DNA of 33,459 nucleotides from positions 1-33,459 of the forward strand of contig DASRVB010000037.1 in assembly GCA_035687725.1 (NCBI GenBank). The letters run 5' to 3'. A program made the translations under genes and the position numbers. This DNA comes from JAICNR01 sp035687725 (GTDB lineage: Bacteria > Gemmatimonadota > Gemmatimonadetes > JACCXV01 > JAHWKZ01). Below the pieces are notes generated by a model. That model did no database searches. It was given only the letters and a program-made list of their open reading frames with translations, and had not been told where the DNA came from. How positions within the stretch are numbered: the stretch's first letter is position 1; each line of letters begins with the position of its first letter. Shown piece by piece: positions 22,559-31,601 of the stretch.

Positions 22559-23992
22559 TCAGGCGACTGGCGCTTCGACCGGGGAACGCGGACGCGGTTC
22601 GGACGTTTCGAACGCGGTCTTCTCCTCGATGCCGGCCTCGAGCGGGACGCGATAGTTCCCGCTCATGCAGGCGTCGCAGTGGTGCTCCCTCGCCCCGACC
22701 GCCCTGTAGAGACCTTCGAAGGACAGATATCCCAGGGAGTCGGCACCCACGAAGGCGGCGATCTCGGGCACCGTCATGTTCGCGGCGATCAGCTCGTCGC
22801 GATTCGGGATGTCGATCCCGTAGTAGCAGGGATGGCGAAGCGGCGGGGAGGCGACGCGCAGGTGCACCTCGGCGGCCCCGGCTTCGCGCACGAGGCCGAC
22901 CAGCGCCTTGGACGTCGTGCCGCGGACGATCGAGTCATCGACGACGACCACGCGCTTGCCGCGGATCACGCTCGACACGGGGTTGTACTTGACCTTGACG
23001 CGGAAGTCGCGGACCGCCTGTCCCGGCTGGATGAAGGTGCGGCCGATATAGTGATTGCGAATGAGCCCTAGCTCGAACGGGAGCCCGCTTACCTCCGCGT
23101 ATCCGAGCGCCGCCGAGTTGCTGGAGTCGGGGACCGCGAAGACGCAGTCCGCGTCCGCGGGATGCTCGCGGGCGAGCTCCCGGCCCAGGCGCCGGCGTGC
23201 CTCGTCGACGCTCATGCCGTAGAGGGTCGAGTCCGGCCGCGCGAAGTAGATCTGCTCGAAGACGCAAAGGCACTCCGCCTCGGCGGGGGAGGCGCGCAGG
23301 GTCTCGGAGCTGCCGTCGAGCCCGATTTTGAGGACCTCGCCCGGACCGAGCTCCCGCTCGAGCTCGACGTCCAGGAGGTCGAGCGCACAGCTCTCCGACG
23401 CCACGACGATCGCCCCATTGCGGCGACCGAGCGCGAGCGGCCGGAAGCCGTGCGGGTCACGGGCCGCGTAGAGGCCGTCCGGTGTCAGGATGAGGAGCGA
23501 ATAGGCGCCGGTCAGGCGATCGAGGGCGTTGAGAAGCGCGCGGTCGCGCGAGGCGTCGCGCTCGGCGGCGATCAGGTGGACGACGACCTCGGTGTCCATG
23601 GTCGACTGGAAGATCGACCCCGAGCGCTCGAGCCTCCGCCTGAGCGTGCGGGCGTTCGTCAGGTTGCCGTTGTGCGCGACGGCGAGAAAGCCGTCCCGGT
23701 AGTTGACGAGAATGGGCTGCGCGTTGGCCAGCGTGGGGCTGCCGGTGGTCGAGTAGCGGTTGTGGCCGATGGCGGCGGTGCCGGGAAGCGCGGCCAGCGC
23801 GCTCTCGTCAAAGGCGTCGGCCACGAGTCCCATGGCGCGATGCGCGTAGGCGCGGACGCCATCGCTGGAGACGATGCCCGAGGATTCCTGTCCGCGATGC
23901 TGGAGCGCGTACAGGCCGAGATAGGCCCATTCCGCGGCCCGCTCGGGGCCTATCACCGCGACGATCCCGCATTCTTCCCGGGGTCCGCTCAC
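22559..23992 (-). CDS. purF: Amidophosphoribosyltransferase
   Basis: PurF transfers the amide of glutamine to PRPP, the committed first step of purine synthesis. The 477-residue protein starts MSGPREECGIVAV, so Cys8 becomes the N-terminal nucleophile after a seven-residue propeptide is removed, as in the Bacillus-type enzyme. The glutaminase domain includes LQHRGQESSGI and GHNRYSTTG; the PRPP-binding site is VVVVDDSIVRGTT. Cysteines in CLCVFEQIYFARPD and HHCDACMSGNY fit the 4Fe-4S cluster of this type. GTG 23992 overlaps the purL stop (GTGA). It is the last gene of the pur operon; a hairpin follows its stop. Confidence 0.96.
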   Translation of the reverse strand: MSGPREECGIVAVIGPERAAEWAYLGLYALQHRGQESSGIVSSDGVRAYAHRAMGLVADAFDESALAALPGTAAIGHNRYSTTGSPTLANAQPILVNYRDGFLAVAHNGNLTNARTLRRRLERSGSIFQSTMDTEVVVHLIAAERDASRDRALLNALDRLTGAYSLLILTPDGLYAARDPHGFRPLALGRRNGAIVVASESCALDLLDVELERELGPGEVLKIGLDGSSETLRASPAEAECLCVFEQIYFARPDSTLYGMSVDEARRRLGRELAREHPADADCVFAVPDSSNSAALGYAEVSGLPFELGLIRNHYIGRTFIQPGQAVRDFRVKVKYNPVSSVIRGKRVVVVDDSIVRGTTSKALVGLVREAGAAEVHLRVASPPLRHPCYYGIDIPNRDELIAANMTVPEIAAFVGADSLGYLSFEGLYRAVGAREHHCDACMSGNYRVPLEAGIEEKTAFETSEPRPRSPVEAPVA

Positions 23993-26235
23993 CGCTCGTC
24001 CTCCAGCCTCTCCATGCGATCCTCGATCGCGTTCCGCCAGCGGCGCTCCAGTTCCTCGCGCGGTCGCTCGCCCACGCCACGGAAGCGGATCCGGCCGTCG
24101 TTGGTCACCTGGCCGGCCTCGCGCCACGGCGCGCCCGCCGACTCGAGGCGCGCGCGAACGGCGTCGCGCCTGCCCGCTGGCACCACGAGCAGGTAGCGCG
24201 CCCCGTCCTCGCCGAACATGGCGCCGTGCGGGTGGCCGCCTTCCGGCAGCTCGACTTCGATCCCGCAGCCCGGCGGGAGTCCGAAGCAGATCTCTGCCGC
24301 GGCGACGGCGAACCCCCCGTCGGACACGTCCTGAGCGGTGACCGCCAGTCCCTCCCGCACGAGCTCGCGCACTATCTCCCCGTGCCGGCGCTCCGCTTGC
24401 AGGTCGACCGCGGGCGCCCGGCCGGCGACGATCCCCAGCACCTCGGCGAGGAGCGACCCGGCGCCGAGGTGCTCGCCGTCGGGTCCGACGAGGACGAGCG
24501 CGTCTCCTGCCGACCCCTCGCCTCTCGGCCGGCTCGCCACGTCCTCGAGGAGCCCCACCATCCCGATCGTCGGCGTCGGATGGATGGCGCCCTTGGGAGA
24601 CTCGTTGTAGAAGGAGACGTTTCCGCTGACGACGGGCGCATCGAGCGCCCGGCAGGCCTCCGCGATCCCGCGCACGGCCTCGACGAACTGAAAGTATACC
24701 GCGTCCTTCTCCGGATTGCCGAAGTTGAGGCAATCGGTCACCGCGAGCGGTCGGGCCCCGACGCAAGCCAGGTTGCGAGCGGCTTCGGCGACGGCGAGCG
24801 CGCCGCCCCGCCGCGGGTCGCAGAAGGCGTAGCGGCCGTTGCCGTCGGTCGTGACCGCGAGCGCGCCCGGAGTTCCCTTGATCCGGAGGAGCGCCGCCCC
24901 GGCGGGACCAGGCCCCAGGATCGTGTTCGTCTGGACGTGGTGGTCGTACTGCTCCCAGACCCACCGTTTGCTCGCGATCGTGGGCGCGGAGAGGAGCGCC
25001 TCGAGCGCGGCCATCGGTTCCACGCGGCCGATCTCCGCCAGGTCCGGCATGCGGGCGTGCACCTCCGCCAGATAAGGCGGCTCCTCGACCTCCCGCACGT
25101 AGCGCGGCACCTCGTCGACCAGGGCCGCGACCGGGATCCGGCAGACCTCCTCGCCATCCTCCAGCACCCGCCAGAGATCGTCGTCGGTCACGGTGCCGAC
25201 GCGCGTGCACGGCAGGTCCCACTTCTCCGCGATCGCCATGAGCGAGGGCTCCTGGTCGGGTCGGGCCACGACGAGCATCCGCTCCTGCGATTCGGAGAGC
25301 AGGACCTCGTACGGCGTCATGCCGGGCTCGCGCCGCGGCACGAGCGCGACGTCGATCTCGATGCCCGTGCCGGCCCGGGCGGCCATCTCGCTGCTGGACG
25401 AGGTGAGCCCAGCGGCGCCCATGTCCTGGACGCCGACCGCCGCGCCGGACTCGATCAGCTCGAGCGTCGCCTCGAGGAGGAGCTTCTCGGTGAAGGGATC
25501 GCCGATCTGTACGGTGGGCCGGCTCTCGGCGGTGTCGGCGGAGAGCTCGGTGGATGCCAGCTTGCTCGCGCCGTGGATCCCGTCCCGGCCGGTGGATGCG
25601 CCGAGCACGTAGACGGCGTTTCCGGGTCCGGCGGCGCTCGCCCGCATCAGGTCCTCATGCCGGATCAGCCCCACGCACATCGCGTTGACGAGGGGGTTTC
25701 CGGCGTACGCGTCGTCGAACACGATCTCGCCGCCGACGGTCGGCACGCCGACGCAGTTCCCATAGTCGCCGACGCCACGCACCACGTGACGGAAGAGATA
25801 CCGGACGTGCGGGTCGTCGAGCGCGCCGAACCGCAGGCTGTCGAGCATCGCGATCGGGCGCGCGCCCATCGTGAACACGTCGCGGAGGATGCCGCCCACG
25901 CCGGTGGCCGCCCCTTGGTAGGGTTCGACCGCGGACGGATGGTTGTGCGACTCCATCTTGAAGACGACCGCCAGGCCGTGGCCGACGTCGACGGCGCCCG
26001 CGTTCTCGCCCGGCCCCTGCACGACCTGCGGCCCCGTGGACGGGAACTCGGACAGCAGAGCCCGGCTGTACTTGTATCCGCAGTGCTCGCTCCACATGAG
26101 GCTGAAGACGCCGAGCTCGGTGAAGTTGGGCTCGCGCCCGAGAAGCTCGACGATCAAGTCGTACTCGTCGCTCCGGAGCCCGTGGGCGGCGACGACGTCC
26201 GGGGTGACCGGCGTGTCGCGGAGCGCAACGGTCAC
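23989..26235 (-). CDS. purL: Phosphoribosylformylglycinamidine synthase subunit PurL
   Basis: The large subunit of FGAM synthase, which with PurS and PurQ converts FGAR, glutamine and ATP to FGAM in purine synthesis. The 748-residue size marks it as the small (Bacillus and archaeal) form lacking the fused glutaminase. It has the N-terminal SLMWSEHCGYKYSR with the catalytic His, ESHNHPSAVEPYQGAATGVG, LDSLRFG and the Gly-rich AM-ligase region VGVPTVGGEI. GTG 26235 overlaps the purQ stop (GTGA), and its stop overlaps purF. Confidence 0.96.
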   Translation of the reverse strand: MTVALRDTPVTPDVVAAHGLRSDEYDLIVELLGREPNFTELGVFSLMWSEHCGYKYSRALLSEFPSTGPQVVQGPGENAGAVDVGHGLAVVFKMESHNHPSAVEPYQGAATGVGGILRDVFTMGARPIAMLDSLRFGALDDPHVRYLFRHVVRGVGDYGNCVGVPTVGGEIVFDDAYAGNPLVNAMCVGLIRHEDLMRASAAGPGNAVYVLGASTGRDGIHGASKLASTELSADTAESRPTVQIGDPFTEKLLLEATLELIESGAAVGVQDMGAAGLTSSSSEMAARAGTGIEIDVALVPRREPGMTPYEVLLSESQERMLVVARPDQEPSLMAIAEKWDLPCTRVGTVTDDDLWRVLEDGEEVCRIPVAALVDEVPRYVREVEEPPYLAEVHARMPDLAEIGRVEPMAALEALLSAPTIASKRWVWEQYDHHVQTNTILGPGPAGAALLRIKGTPGALAVTTDGNGRYAFCDPRRGGALAVAEAARNLACVGARPLAVTDCLNFGNPEKDAVYFQFVEAVRGIAEACRALDAPVVSGNVSFYNESPKGAIHPTPTIGMVGLLEDVASRPRGEGSAGDALVLVGPDGEHLGAGSLLAEVLGIVAGRAPAVDLQAERRHGEIVRELVREGLAVTAQDVSDGGFAVAAAEICFGLPPGCGIEVELPEGGHPHGAMFGEDGARYLLVVPAGRRDAVRARLESAGAPWREAGQVTNDGRIRFRGVGERPREELERRWRNAIEDRMERLEDER

Positions 26236-26930
26236 GCGGCGGCCTCCAGAAGCCCGTGGAAGACGCCGCGGCCGTCCTCGGAGCCGACCAGCTGGCTCAT
26301 CGCGCGGTCGGGATGGGGCATGAGCCCGACGACGTTGCCACGCTCGTCGGCGATCCCGGCGATGTTCCGGGCCGAGCCGTTGGGATTGGCCAGCGGAGTG
26401 GCCTCACCGGCCTCATCGACGTAACGGAAGACCACTCGTCCCTCGCCCTCCAGGCGATCGAGCGTCGCGTCGTCGGCGACGTAGTTGCCCTCGCCGTGGG
26501 CGACGGGAAAGCGGACGAGCTGGCCATCCGTGAAGTGCCGGGTGAAGGGGGTCGCCGTGCTATCCACCCGGAGCCACTGTTCGCGGCAGACGAAGCAGAG
26601 CCCGGCGTTGCGCATGAGGGCGCCCGGCAGGAGACCCGCCTCGGTCAGGATCTGGAAGCCGTTGCAGATTCCGAGCACCGGGCCGCCCGACCGCGCGAAC
26701 GCGATCACGCGTTCCATGATCGGGCTGAATCGGGCGATCGCCCCCGCGCGCAGGTAGTCGCCGTACGCGAAGCCGCCGGCGAGGACGATTCCGCGGACGC
26801 CGCCCAGCTCCGTCTCCTTGTGCCAGAGCCAGACCGGGCGCGCCCCGTCGATCGCCGCCACCGCGTCGAACACGTCCTGGTCGCAGTTCGTTCCCGGGAA
26901 TCGCACGATCCCGATCGGCACGCCGCTCAC
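26232..26930 (-). CDS. purQ: Phosphoribosylformylglycinamidine synthase subunit PurQ
   Basis: The glutaminase subunit that supplies ammonia to PurL. The 232-residue class I amidotransferase has IGIVRFPGTNCDQD at the N-terminus, the nucleophile Cys in GGPVLGICNGFQIL and the late LMPHPDRAM with the catalytic His. GTG 26930 overlaps the purS stop (GTGA); a second GTG three codons on (26921) would also begin close to the fold. The longer open frame upstream is antisense-like and not part of the protein. Confidence 0.95.
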   Translation of the reverse strand: MSGVPIGIVRFPGTNCDQDVFDAVAAIDGARPVWLWHKETELGGVRGIVLAGGFAYGDYLRAGAIARFSPIMERVIAFARSGGPVLGICNGFQILTEAGLLPGALMRNAGLCFVCREQWLRVDSTATPFTRHFTDGQLVRFPVAHGEGNYVADDATLDRLEGEGRVVFRYVDEAGEATPLANPNGSARNIAGIADERGNVVGLMPHPDRAMSQLVGSEDGRGVFHGLLEAAA

Positions 26931-27184
26931 TCTCCGTCCTCCAGGAGCTTGTAGGTGAACCGCTCGATCACGGTGTTCGCGAGAAGCCGGCGGCACATCT
27001 CGTCGACCCTCCCTGCGATCTCCTCGCGGCAGCCGCCCTCGACCGCGAACGTGATCCACTTGCCGACGCGCACGTCCTCTACCCCGGAGTAGCCGAGCGC
27101 TTCGAGCGCGTGCTCGAGCGTCTTCCCCTGGGGGTCCAGCATTCCGTCCTTGAGCTGGACGAAGACCTCGACGCGCGCCGTCAT
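26927..27184 (-). CDS. purS: Phosphoribosylformylglycinamidine synthase subunit PurS
   Basis: The small structural subunit of the PurSQL complex, needed to channel ammonia between PurQ and PurL. At 85 residues it has the normal length, with EVFVQLKDGMLDPQGKTLEH at the N-terminus and GVEDVRVGKWI, both typical of PurS. ATG 27184 overlaps the purC stop (ATGA). Confidence 0.94.
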   Translation of the reverse strand: MTARVEVFVQLKDGMLDPQGKTLEHALEALGYSGVEDVRVGKWITFAVEGGCREEIAGRVDEMCRRLLANTVIERFTYKLLEDGE

Positions 27185-28122
27185 ACGTTCTCCGGCAGCG
27201 GACGCCCGACGATCCGGAAATAGGCCTCGCGGTACCGCTCGGAAGTCGCCTCGATCGCGCTCTCGGCGAGGGGCGGCAGCGGCGGCTCGCCGTTCCATCG
27301 TCCCGCCTCGCGCTCGGCCTCGAGGAAGTCGCGCACCGGCTGCTTGTCGAACGACACCTGGGCTCCGCCGGGGCTCCACTCCTCCGCGTCCCAGAAGCGC
27401 GAGGAGTCCGGGGTCAGGACCTCGTCGATGAGGAGGAGATCACCGCCGGGGCCCTCCGGCCCCCAGCCGAACTCGAACTTCGTATCGGCGAGAATGAGCC
27501 CGCGCTCCCTGGCGTGCTCGCTGCCCTCCGTGTACACGGCCAGTGCCCGGTCCCGGAGCCGCGCGGCCAGCTCGCCGCCGACCCGCGCCTCGAGTTCGGA
27601 GTAGGAGATGTTGACGTCGTGGCCTTCGCTCGACTTCGTGGCGGGTGTGAAGATCGGCTCGGGCAGCCGATCGCCGCGCTCGAGCCCAGGCGGGAGCTCG
27701 ATCCCGGTGACCCTGCCGGTCTCGCGGTACTCGCGCCAGCCCGACCCCTCGAGATAGCCGCGCACCACGCACTCGATCGGAATGGTTTGCGCGCGGACGC
27801 AGAGCATGGCACGCCCCTCGAGGTCGTTTCGGTGCGGAGCCAGGTCCGGCGCCTCGGCGACGATCTCGTCCAGATCGGTGGAGATCCGGTGGTGCGGCGC
27901 AGCCGCTTCCAGGCGGTCCAGCCAGAAGTCCGACAGCCCCGTCAGGACGCGTCCCTTGTCGGGGATCCCTTCGGCGAAGACGATGTCGAACGCCGAAAGG
28001 CGATCGGTCGCCACGAGCAGGAGGTCGTCTCCCAGTGCGAACATCTCGCGCACCTTTCCGCGACTGACGTGGGTCAAAGGCAGCTCGAGCTGGGTGATCG
28101 CGCGTGTCGATCTCGTCGTCAT
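27181..28122 (-). CDS. purC: Phosphoribosylaminoimidazole-succinocarboxamide synthase
   Basis: PurC (SAICAR synthase) joins aspartate to CAIR using ATP. The 313-residue protein is of the longer type and has GKVREMF, TDRLSAFD, IPIECVVRGYLEGSGWREY, TPATKSSEGHD and ILADTKFEFGW, all family signatures. ATG 28122 is preceded by GAGGAG at slightly short spacing; an in-frame ATG at 28146 would add eight residues and lie seven bases after the htrA stop. It is the first pur gene in the operon and overlaps purS by four bases. Confidence 0.95.
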   Translation of the reverse strand: MTTRSTRAITQLELPLTHVSRGKVREMFALGDDLLLVATDRLSAFDIVFAEGIPDKGRVLTGLSDFWLDRLEAAAPHHRISTDLDEIVAEAPDLAPHRNDLEGRAMLCVRAQTIPIECVVRGYLEGSGWREYRETGRVTGIELPPGLERGDRLPEPIFTPATKSSEGHDVNISYSELEARVGGELAARLRDRALAVYTEGSEHARERGLILADTKFEFGWGPEGPGGDLLLIDEVLTPDSSRFWDAEEWSPGGAQVSFDKQPVRDFLEAEREAGRWNGEPPLPPLAESAIEATSERYREAYFRIVGRPLPENV

Positions 28123-28153
28123 CGGCTCCTCGATGTGCGGGAACATTGTCGTC

Positions 28154-29608
28154 TCAGCGGATGCTCACGGTGCCCAGCCGGCCGTCCCGCTCCACGTACA
28201 GAGTGCCCCGTTGCCCGGAGCGCAGAAATTCGAGGAGGGCCTCCGCGTCTTCGGCGCCCTCGAGCCGGCGCGGTCCGAGGGCCACCAGGACGTCTCCCTC
28301 CCGGAGATTCAGGCGCCGGAATCCGGAATCGGGATCCACGCTGTCGAGGTAGAGGCCGGTCTGCGACGTGATGCCGAGGTGGGAAGCCAGGGTCGGCGTC
28401 AGGAGCACCATCGTCGCGCCGAACGGTGTCTCGATGCGCGAAGCACTGCGTAGCGGATCGTCCTCGGGGGTCAGTGTGCGCTCGAAGCGATCGCCGTCTC
28501 GCTCGAGGACTACCGTCAGGTCCGACCCGGTGGGCAGATCGAGAAGCCTGCCTTCCCAATCGATCGGCGACGTCAGCGCCCGCCCACCCGCCTCGACGAC
28601 GACGTCACCCGGTTCGATGCCGGCCCGCTCTCCCGGGCTGGCGGGGTCGACTCCGACGACACGGGCGCCGCCGGGGCCGCGTCCGTCGTCGCTCGGTATC
28701 GGGGCCAGGTGCAGGCCCAGCCAGGGCCGCCGGATCGTTCCGTACTCCACGATGTCCTGAAGCACGCGCCGTGCGCGGTTGATGGGGATCGCGAAGCCGA
28801 GGCCGATCGAGCCGCCGCTCCCGCCGGAGAAGATGAACGCGTTGACCCCGACCACCTCGCCCGCGGCGTTGACGAGGGGACCTCCGGAGTTGCCCGGATT
28901 GATGGCAGCGTCTGTCTGGATCATCCCCGACCACACCTGGCTGCGGCCCTCGCCCGGCTCGGGGCGGACGTCGCGGCCGGTCGCGCTGATCACGCCGACG
29001 GTGACGGAAGGGTTGCGGTCGGCCAGCAGGTATCCGAACGGGTTGCCGATCGCGATCGCCCATTCGCCGATCAGGATGTCGTCCGAGTTCCCGAGCGGCG
29101 CCGTGGGGAGGTCCTCGGCCTCGACCTTCAGCACCGCGAGATCCGTCACTTCGTCCGCCTGGACCAGCTCGGCGGGAAGCTGGCGGCCATCCATGAGGGT
29201 GACGACGATCTCGGTGGCGCCGGCCACGACGTGCTGGTTCGTCAGAATGTAGCCGTCCGGAGAGACGATGAAGCCCGAGCCCAGGCTCTGGACCTGCCGC
29301 AGCCGTTCGCGCGGTGGGAAGAGGCCGCGGAAGAACGGGTCCATGAACGGGTCGTCGAAGAACGACCGCTCGCGCACGACCTGGGTCGCGACGACGTTGA
29401 CCGACACGACCGCGGGTCCGATCTCGCGCGCGGCGGTCACGATCGCGTTCTGGCGCGAGATGTCGATCGACTCCGACGGCGTCTGGGCGATGGCCGCGGA
29501 AAGCGCGTCTCCCGGCCCCGGGGGTCGGGCGGCCGCCCACCACGCAGCGCCGACGCCCAGCGACAGAACGACCGCCGCCACGATCAGAAGGTCCTTGCGC
29601 GTCTTAAT
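28154..29608 (-). CDS. HtrA/Deg-type periplasmic serine protease, possible ATT start
   Basis: A 484-residue trypsin-like protease of the HtrA/DegP/DegQ family, which degrades or chaperones misfolded envelope proteins. It has an N-terminal membrane anchor (KTRKDLLIVAAVVLSLGVG), the catalytic triad His126 (NQHVV), Asp156 (TDLAVLK) and Ser241 (GNSGGPL), then two PDZ domains (from WLGLHLAP and from LGITSQTGLYLD). The only ordinary start codons (29704, 29698) lie about 90 bases inside truA and would add an Arg-rich leader that looks non-coding. ATT at 29608 overlaps the truA stop (ATTAA) with GGGAGG six bases before it, so I propose ATT. It sits between truA and purC in one leftward run. Confidence 0.88.
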   Translation of the reverse strand: MKTRKDLLIVAAVVLSLGVGAAWWAAARPPGPGDALSAAIAQTPSESIDISRQNAIVTAAREIGPAVVSVNVVATQVVRERSFFDDPFMDPFFRGLFPPRERLRQVQSLGSGFIVSPDGYILTNQHVVAGATEIVVTLMDGRQLPAELVQADEVTDLAVLKVEAEDLPTAPLGNSDDILIGEWAIAIGNPFGYLLADRNPSVTVGVISATGRDVRPEPGEGRSQVWSGMIQTDAAINPGNSGGPLVNAAGEVVGVNAFIFSGGSGGSIGLGFAIPINRARRVLQDIVEYGTIRRPWLGLHLAPIPSDDGRGPGGARVVGVDPASPGERAGIEPGDVVVEAGGRALTSPIDWEGRLLDLPTGSDLTVVLERDGDRFERTLTPEDDPLRSASRIETPFGATMVLLTPTLASHLGITSQTGLYLDSVDPDSGFRRLNLREGDVLVALGPRRLEGAEDAEALLEFLRSGQRGTLYVERDGRLGTVSIR

Positions 29609-30359
29609 ACTCGACCTCCCAGAGAAAGAGACCTTGGGGCGGAGCGTAGCTCGCTCGCGGCCGCGCCCCGCCGGGCGCGAGCGCGGCGCGGATCTCATCG
29701 GCATGGATCCGTCCCAGCCCTGCCGCCACGATCGATCCCACGACAGCCCGGACCATGTGCCGCAGGAAGCGATCCGCGGTGATCTCCAGCGCGCGTCCGT
29801 CGCGCGAGCGGAGCCAGCGTGCCGCGCGAACCACGCACCGCCCCGGCTCCCGCTCGGTTCGTGTCCGGTGCTCGCCCGAGCCCTTCGCGAAGCGTCGGAA
29901 ATCGTGCTCTCCGACGAGGCCCTCCGTGGCGGCGTTCATCGCCTCCCAGTCGAGCGGCCGCTGGATCGGCCACGCGTATCGCCGAACGAACGGTGACGCC
30001 GCCCCCCTGCCCAGCGCCAGCTGATAGCGGTACGTCCTGGCGACCGCGTCGTGGCGGGCGTGGAAGTCCGGTTTCGCGCGCTCGAGTCGTGCGACCCAGA
30101 TCGCCTCGGGAAGGTGCGCGTTCCACGCGCGCCTGAGATCGCGGGCGGACATGTTGGTCCCGTGATCGAAGTGGACGACCTGGCCGCGGGCATGAACGCC
30201 CGAATCGGTGCGCCCGGCCGCGACCACGGCGGCCTTCCCGATGATCTTCTCCAACGCATCTTCGCACGCCGCCTGGATCGTGCTCGCGTCCGCCTGGCGC
30301 TGCCAGCCGCGATACGAGGTGCCATCGTACTGGAGGACGGCCCGGGCGCGCACACGCAT
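29604..30359 (-). CDS. truA: tRNA pseudouridine(38-40) synthase TruA
   Basis: TruA makes pseudouridine at positions 38-40 in the anticodon arm of several tRNAs. The 251-residue protein has YDGTSYRGWQRQ at the start, the catalytic AGRTDSGVHARGQVVHF with its aspartate, and FLRHMVRAVVG near the C-terminus. ATG 30359 gives the standard N-terminus. It is the first gene of the leftward run that includes htrA and the pur genes, and its TAA overlaps the proposed htrA start. It is divergent from trpD; the 186-base gap between them shows no clear promoter. Confidence 0.95.
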   Translation of the reverse strand: MRVRARAVLQYDGTSYRGWQRQADASTIQAACEDALEKIIGKAAVVAAGRTDSGVHARGQVVHFDHGTNMSARDLRRAWNAHLPEAIWVARLERAKPDFHARHDAVARTYRYQLALGRGAASPFVRRYAWPIQRPLDWEAMNAATEGLVGEHDFRRFAKGSGEHRTRTEREPGRCVVRAARWLRSRDGRALEITADRFLRHMVRAVVGSIVAAGLGRIHADEIRAALAPGGARPRASYAPPQGLFLWEVEY

Positions 30360-30545
30360 GCAATCTCGCGGGGAATCGGTCCGCGGTCACGTTTGCTGGA
30401 CCCCGCCTCCACCGGCTACGTTGGCCGGCCGTCCGATGCAGCCCGTCGCCCTTCACGCCTTCCTCGTGTACCCCGCCGCCACCTGGCGGTTCGTGTATCG
30501 TGCGCCGCTCGCGGATTCCGCGGCTCTCGCCGGAGCGGCTCGCCC

Positions 30546-31601
30546 GTGAAGCGGGACCCCGCGCTCGCCGCGGGCGATCCGCAGGCGAGTCTCCAGGCCC
30601 TCGCCGCGGGCATCGACCTCAGCGCGGCGGAGTCCGAGTCGCTGTTTGCGCGGATCATGGACGGGGACGTCCCGACGGCAATGATCGCCGCGCTTCTCGC
30701 CGCCCTCGCGACCAAAGGCGAGACGTCCGAGGAGATCGCTGGAGCGGCCCGCGTGATGCGGTCCCGGGCGACCCGCGTCTCCACGACCCGCGAGCCCCTC
30801 GTCGACACCTGCGGGACCGGCGGCGACCTGTCCGGGAGCATCAACGTGTCCACCGGTGCCGCGCTCGTCGTGGCTGCGGCGGGCATCCCGGTGGCCAAGC
30901 ACGGCAACCGCGCCGCGTCCTCGCGGTGTGGTTCGGCCGACGTGCTCGAAGCCCTCGGAGTGACGATCGACCTCGAGCCCGCGAGCGTCGGCCGGTCGAT
31001 CGACGAGCTCGGAATCGGGTTCCTGTACGCGCCGCGCTTCCATCCCGCGATGCGCCATGCCGCCGAGGCCCGCCGCGAGATCGGGATCCGGACGATCTTC
31101 AACCTGCTCGGTCCGCTCACGAATCCGGCGGGCGCGCGGCGGCAGCTCATCGGTGTGCCGCGCGCCGATGCCGTGGGGCGGATCGGAGGCGTGCTTCGCG
31201 AGCTCGGCGCCGAGGCCGCCGTCGTCGTCCACGGCATGGAAGGTCTCGACGAGATCTCCGTGTGCGGACCGACGCGGATCGCGTCCGTCCGGGGAGGGGA
31301 AGTGGAAGAGTGGGTGATCGAGCCCGCCGACCTCGGCTTGCCGACATTCGGGATCCGCGAGATCGCGGGGGGCGACGCGACCGAGAACGCGGCGATCCTG
31401 CGCGACGTCCTCGAGGGGCGGGGCAGCGCGGCTCAACGGGCCGTGGTGGCCGCCAACGCGGGTGCGGGGATCTGGATCGGCGGAGGAGCCGAGACCCTGC
31501 GCGCCGGCGTCGACCGCGCACGCGAGACGCTCGCTTCGGGACAGGGGGCTGAGCTCCTCGATCGCCTGGTGGACCTTACCGCGCGGCTCGCCTTGGGCTA
31601 G
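30546..31601 (+). CDS. trpD: Anthranilate phosphoribosyltransferase
   Basis: TrpD transfers the phosphoribosyl group of PRPP to anthranilate, the second step of tryptophan synthesis. The 351-residue protein has the PRPP/anthranilate-binding motif CGTGGD, then SINVSTGAALVVAAAG, VAKHGNRAASS and NLLGPLTNPAGA, all conserved in the family. GTG 30546 is chosen as the first start giving a normal length; an upstream extension of the frame is antisense to truA. Its stop shares the palindrome CTAG with the lexA stop (31598-31601), so the two genes converge with a four-base overlap. Confidence 0.94.
   Translation: MKRDPALAAGDPQASLQALAAGIDLSAAESESLFARIMDGDVPTAMIAALLAALATKGETSEEIAGAARVMRSRATRVSTTREPLVDTCGTGGDLSGSINVSTGAALVVAAAGIPVAKHGNRAASSRCGSADVLEALGVTIDLEPASVGRSIDELGIGFLYAPRFHPAMRHAAEARREIGIRTIFNLLGPLTNPAGARRQLIGVPRADAVGRIGGVLRELGAEAAVVVHGMEGLDEISVCGPTRIASVRGGEVEEWVIEPADLGLPTFGIREIAGGDATENAAILRDVLEGRGSAAQRAVVAANAGAGIWIGGGAETLRAGVDRARETLASGQGAELLDRLVDLTARLALG

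Noticed and set aside
24226..26424. Plus-strand frame of 732 codons antisense to purL and purQ
   Set aside because: Shadow frame; repetitive Arg/Asp/Val/Gly composition and no start signals.
29609..29704. Ordinary ATG starts for htrA inside truA
   Set aside because: They add a 32-residue Arg-rich leader read in a shadow phase of truA, with no ribosome-binding site, whereas the ATT start has GGGAGG and directly precedes the membrane anchor.
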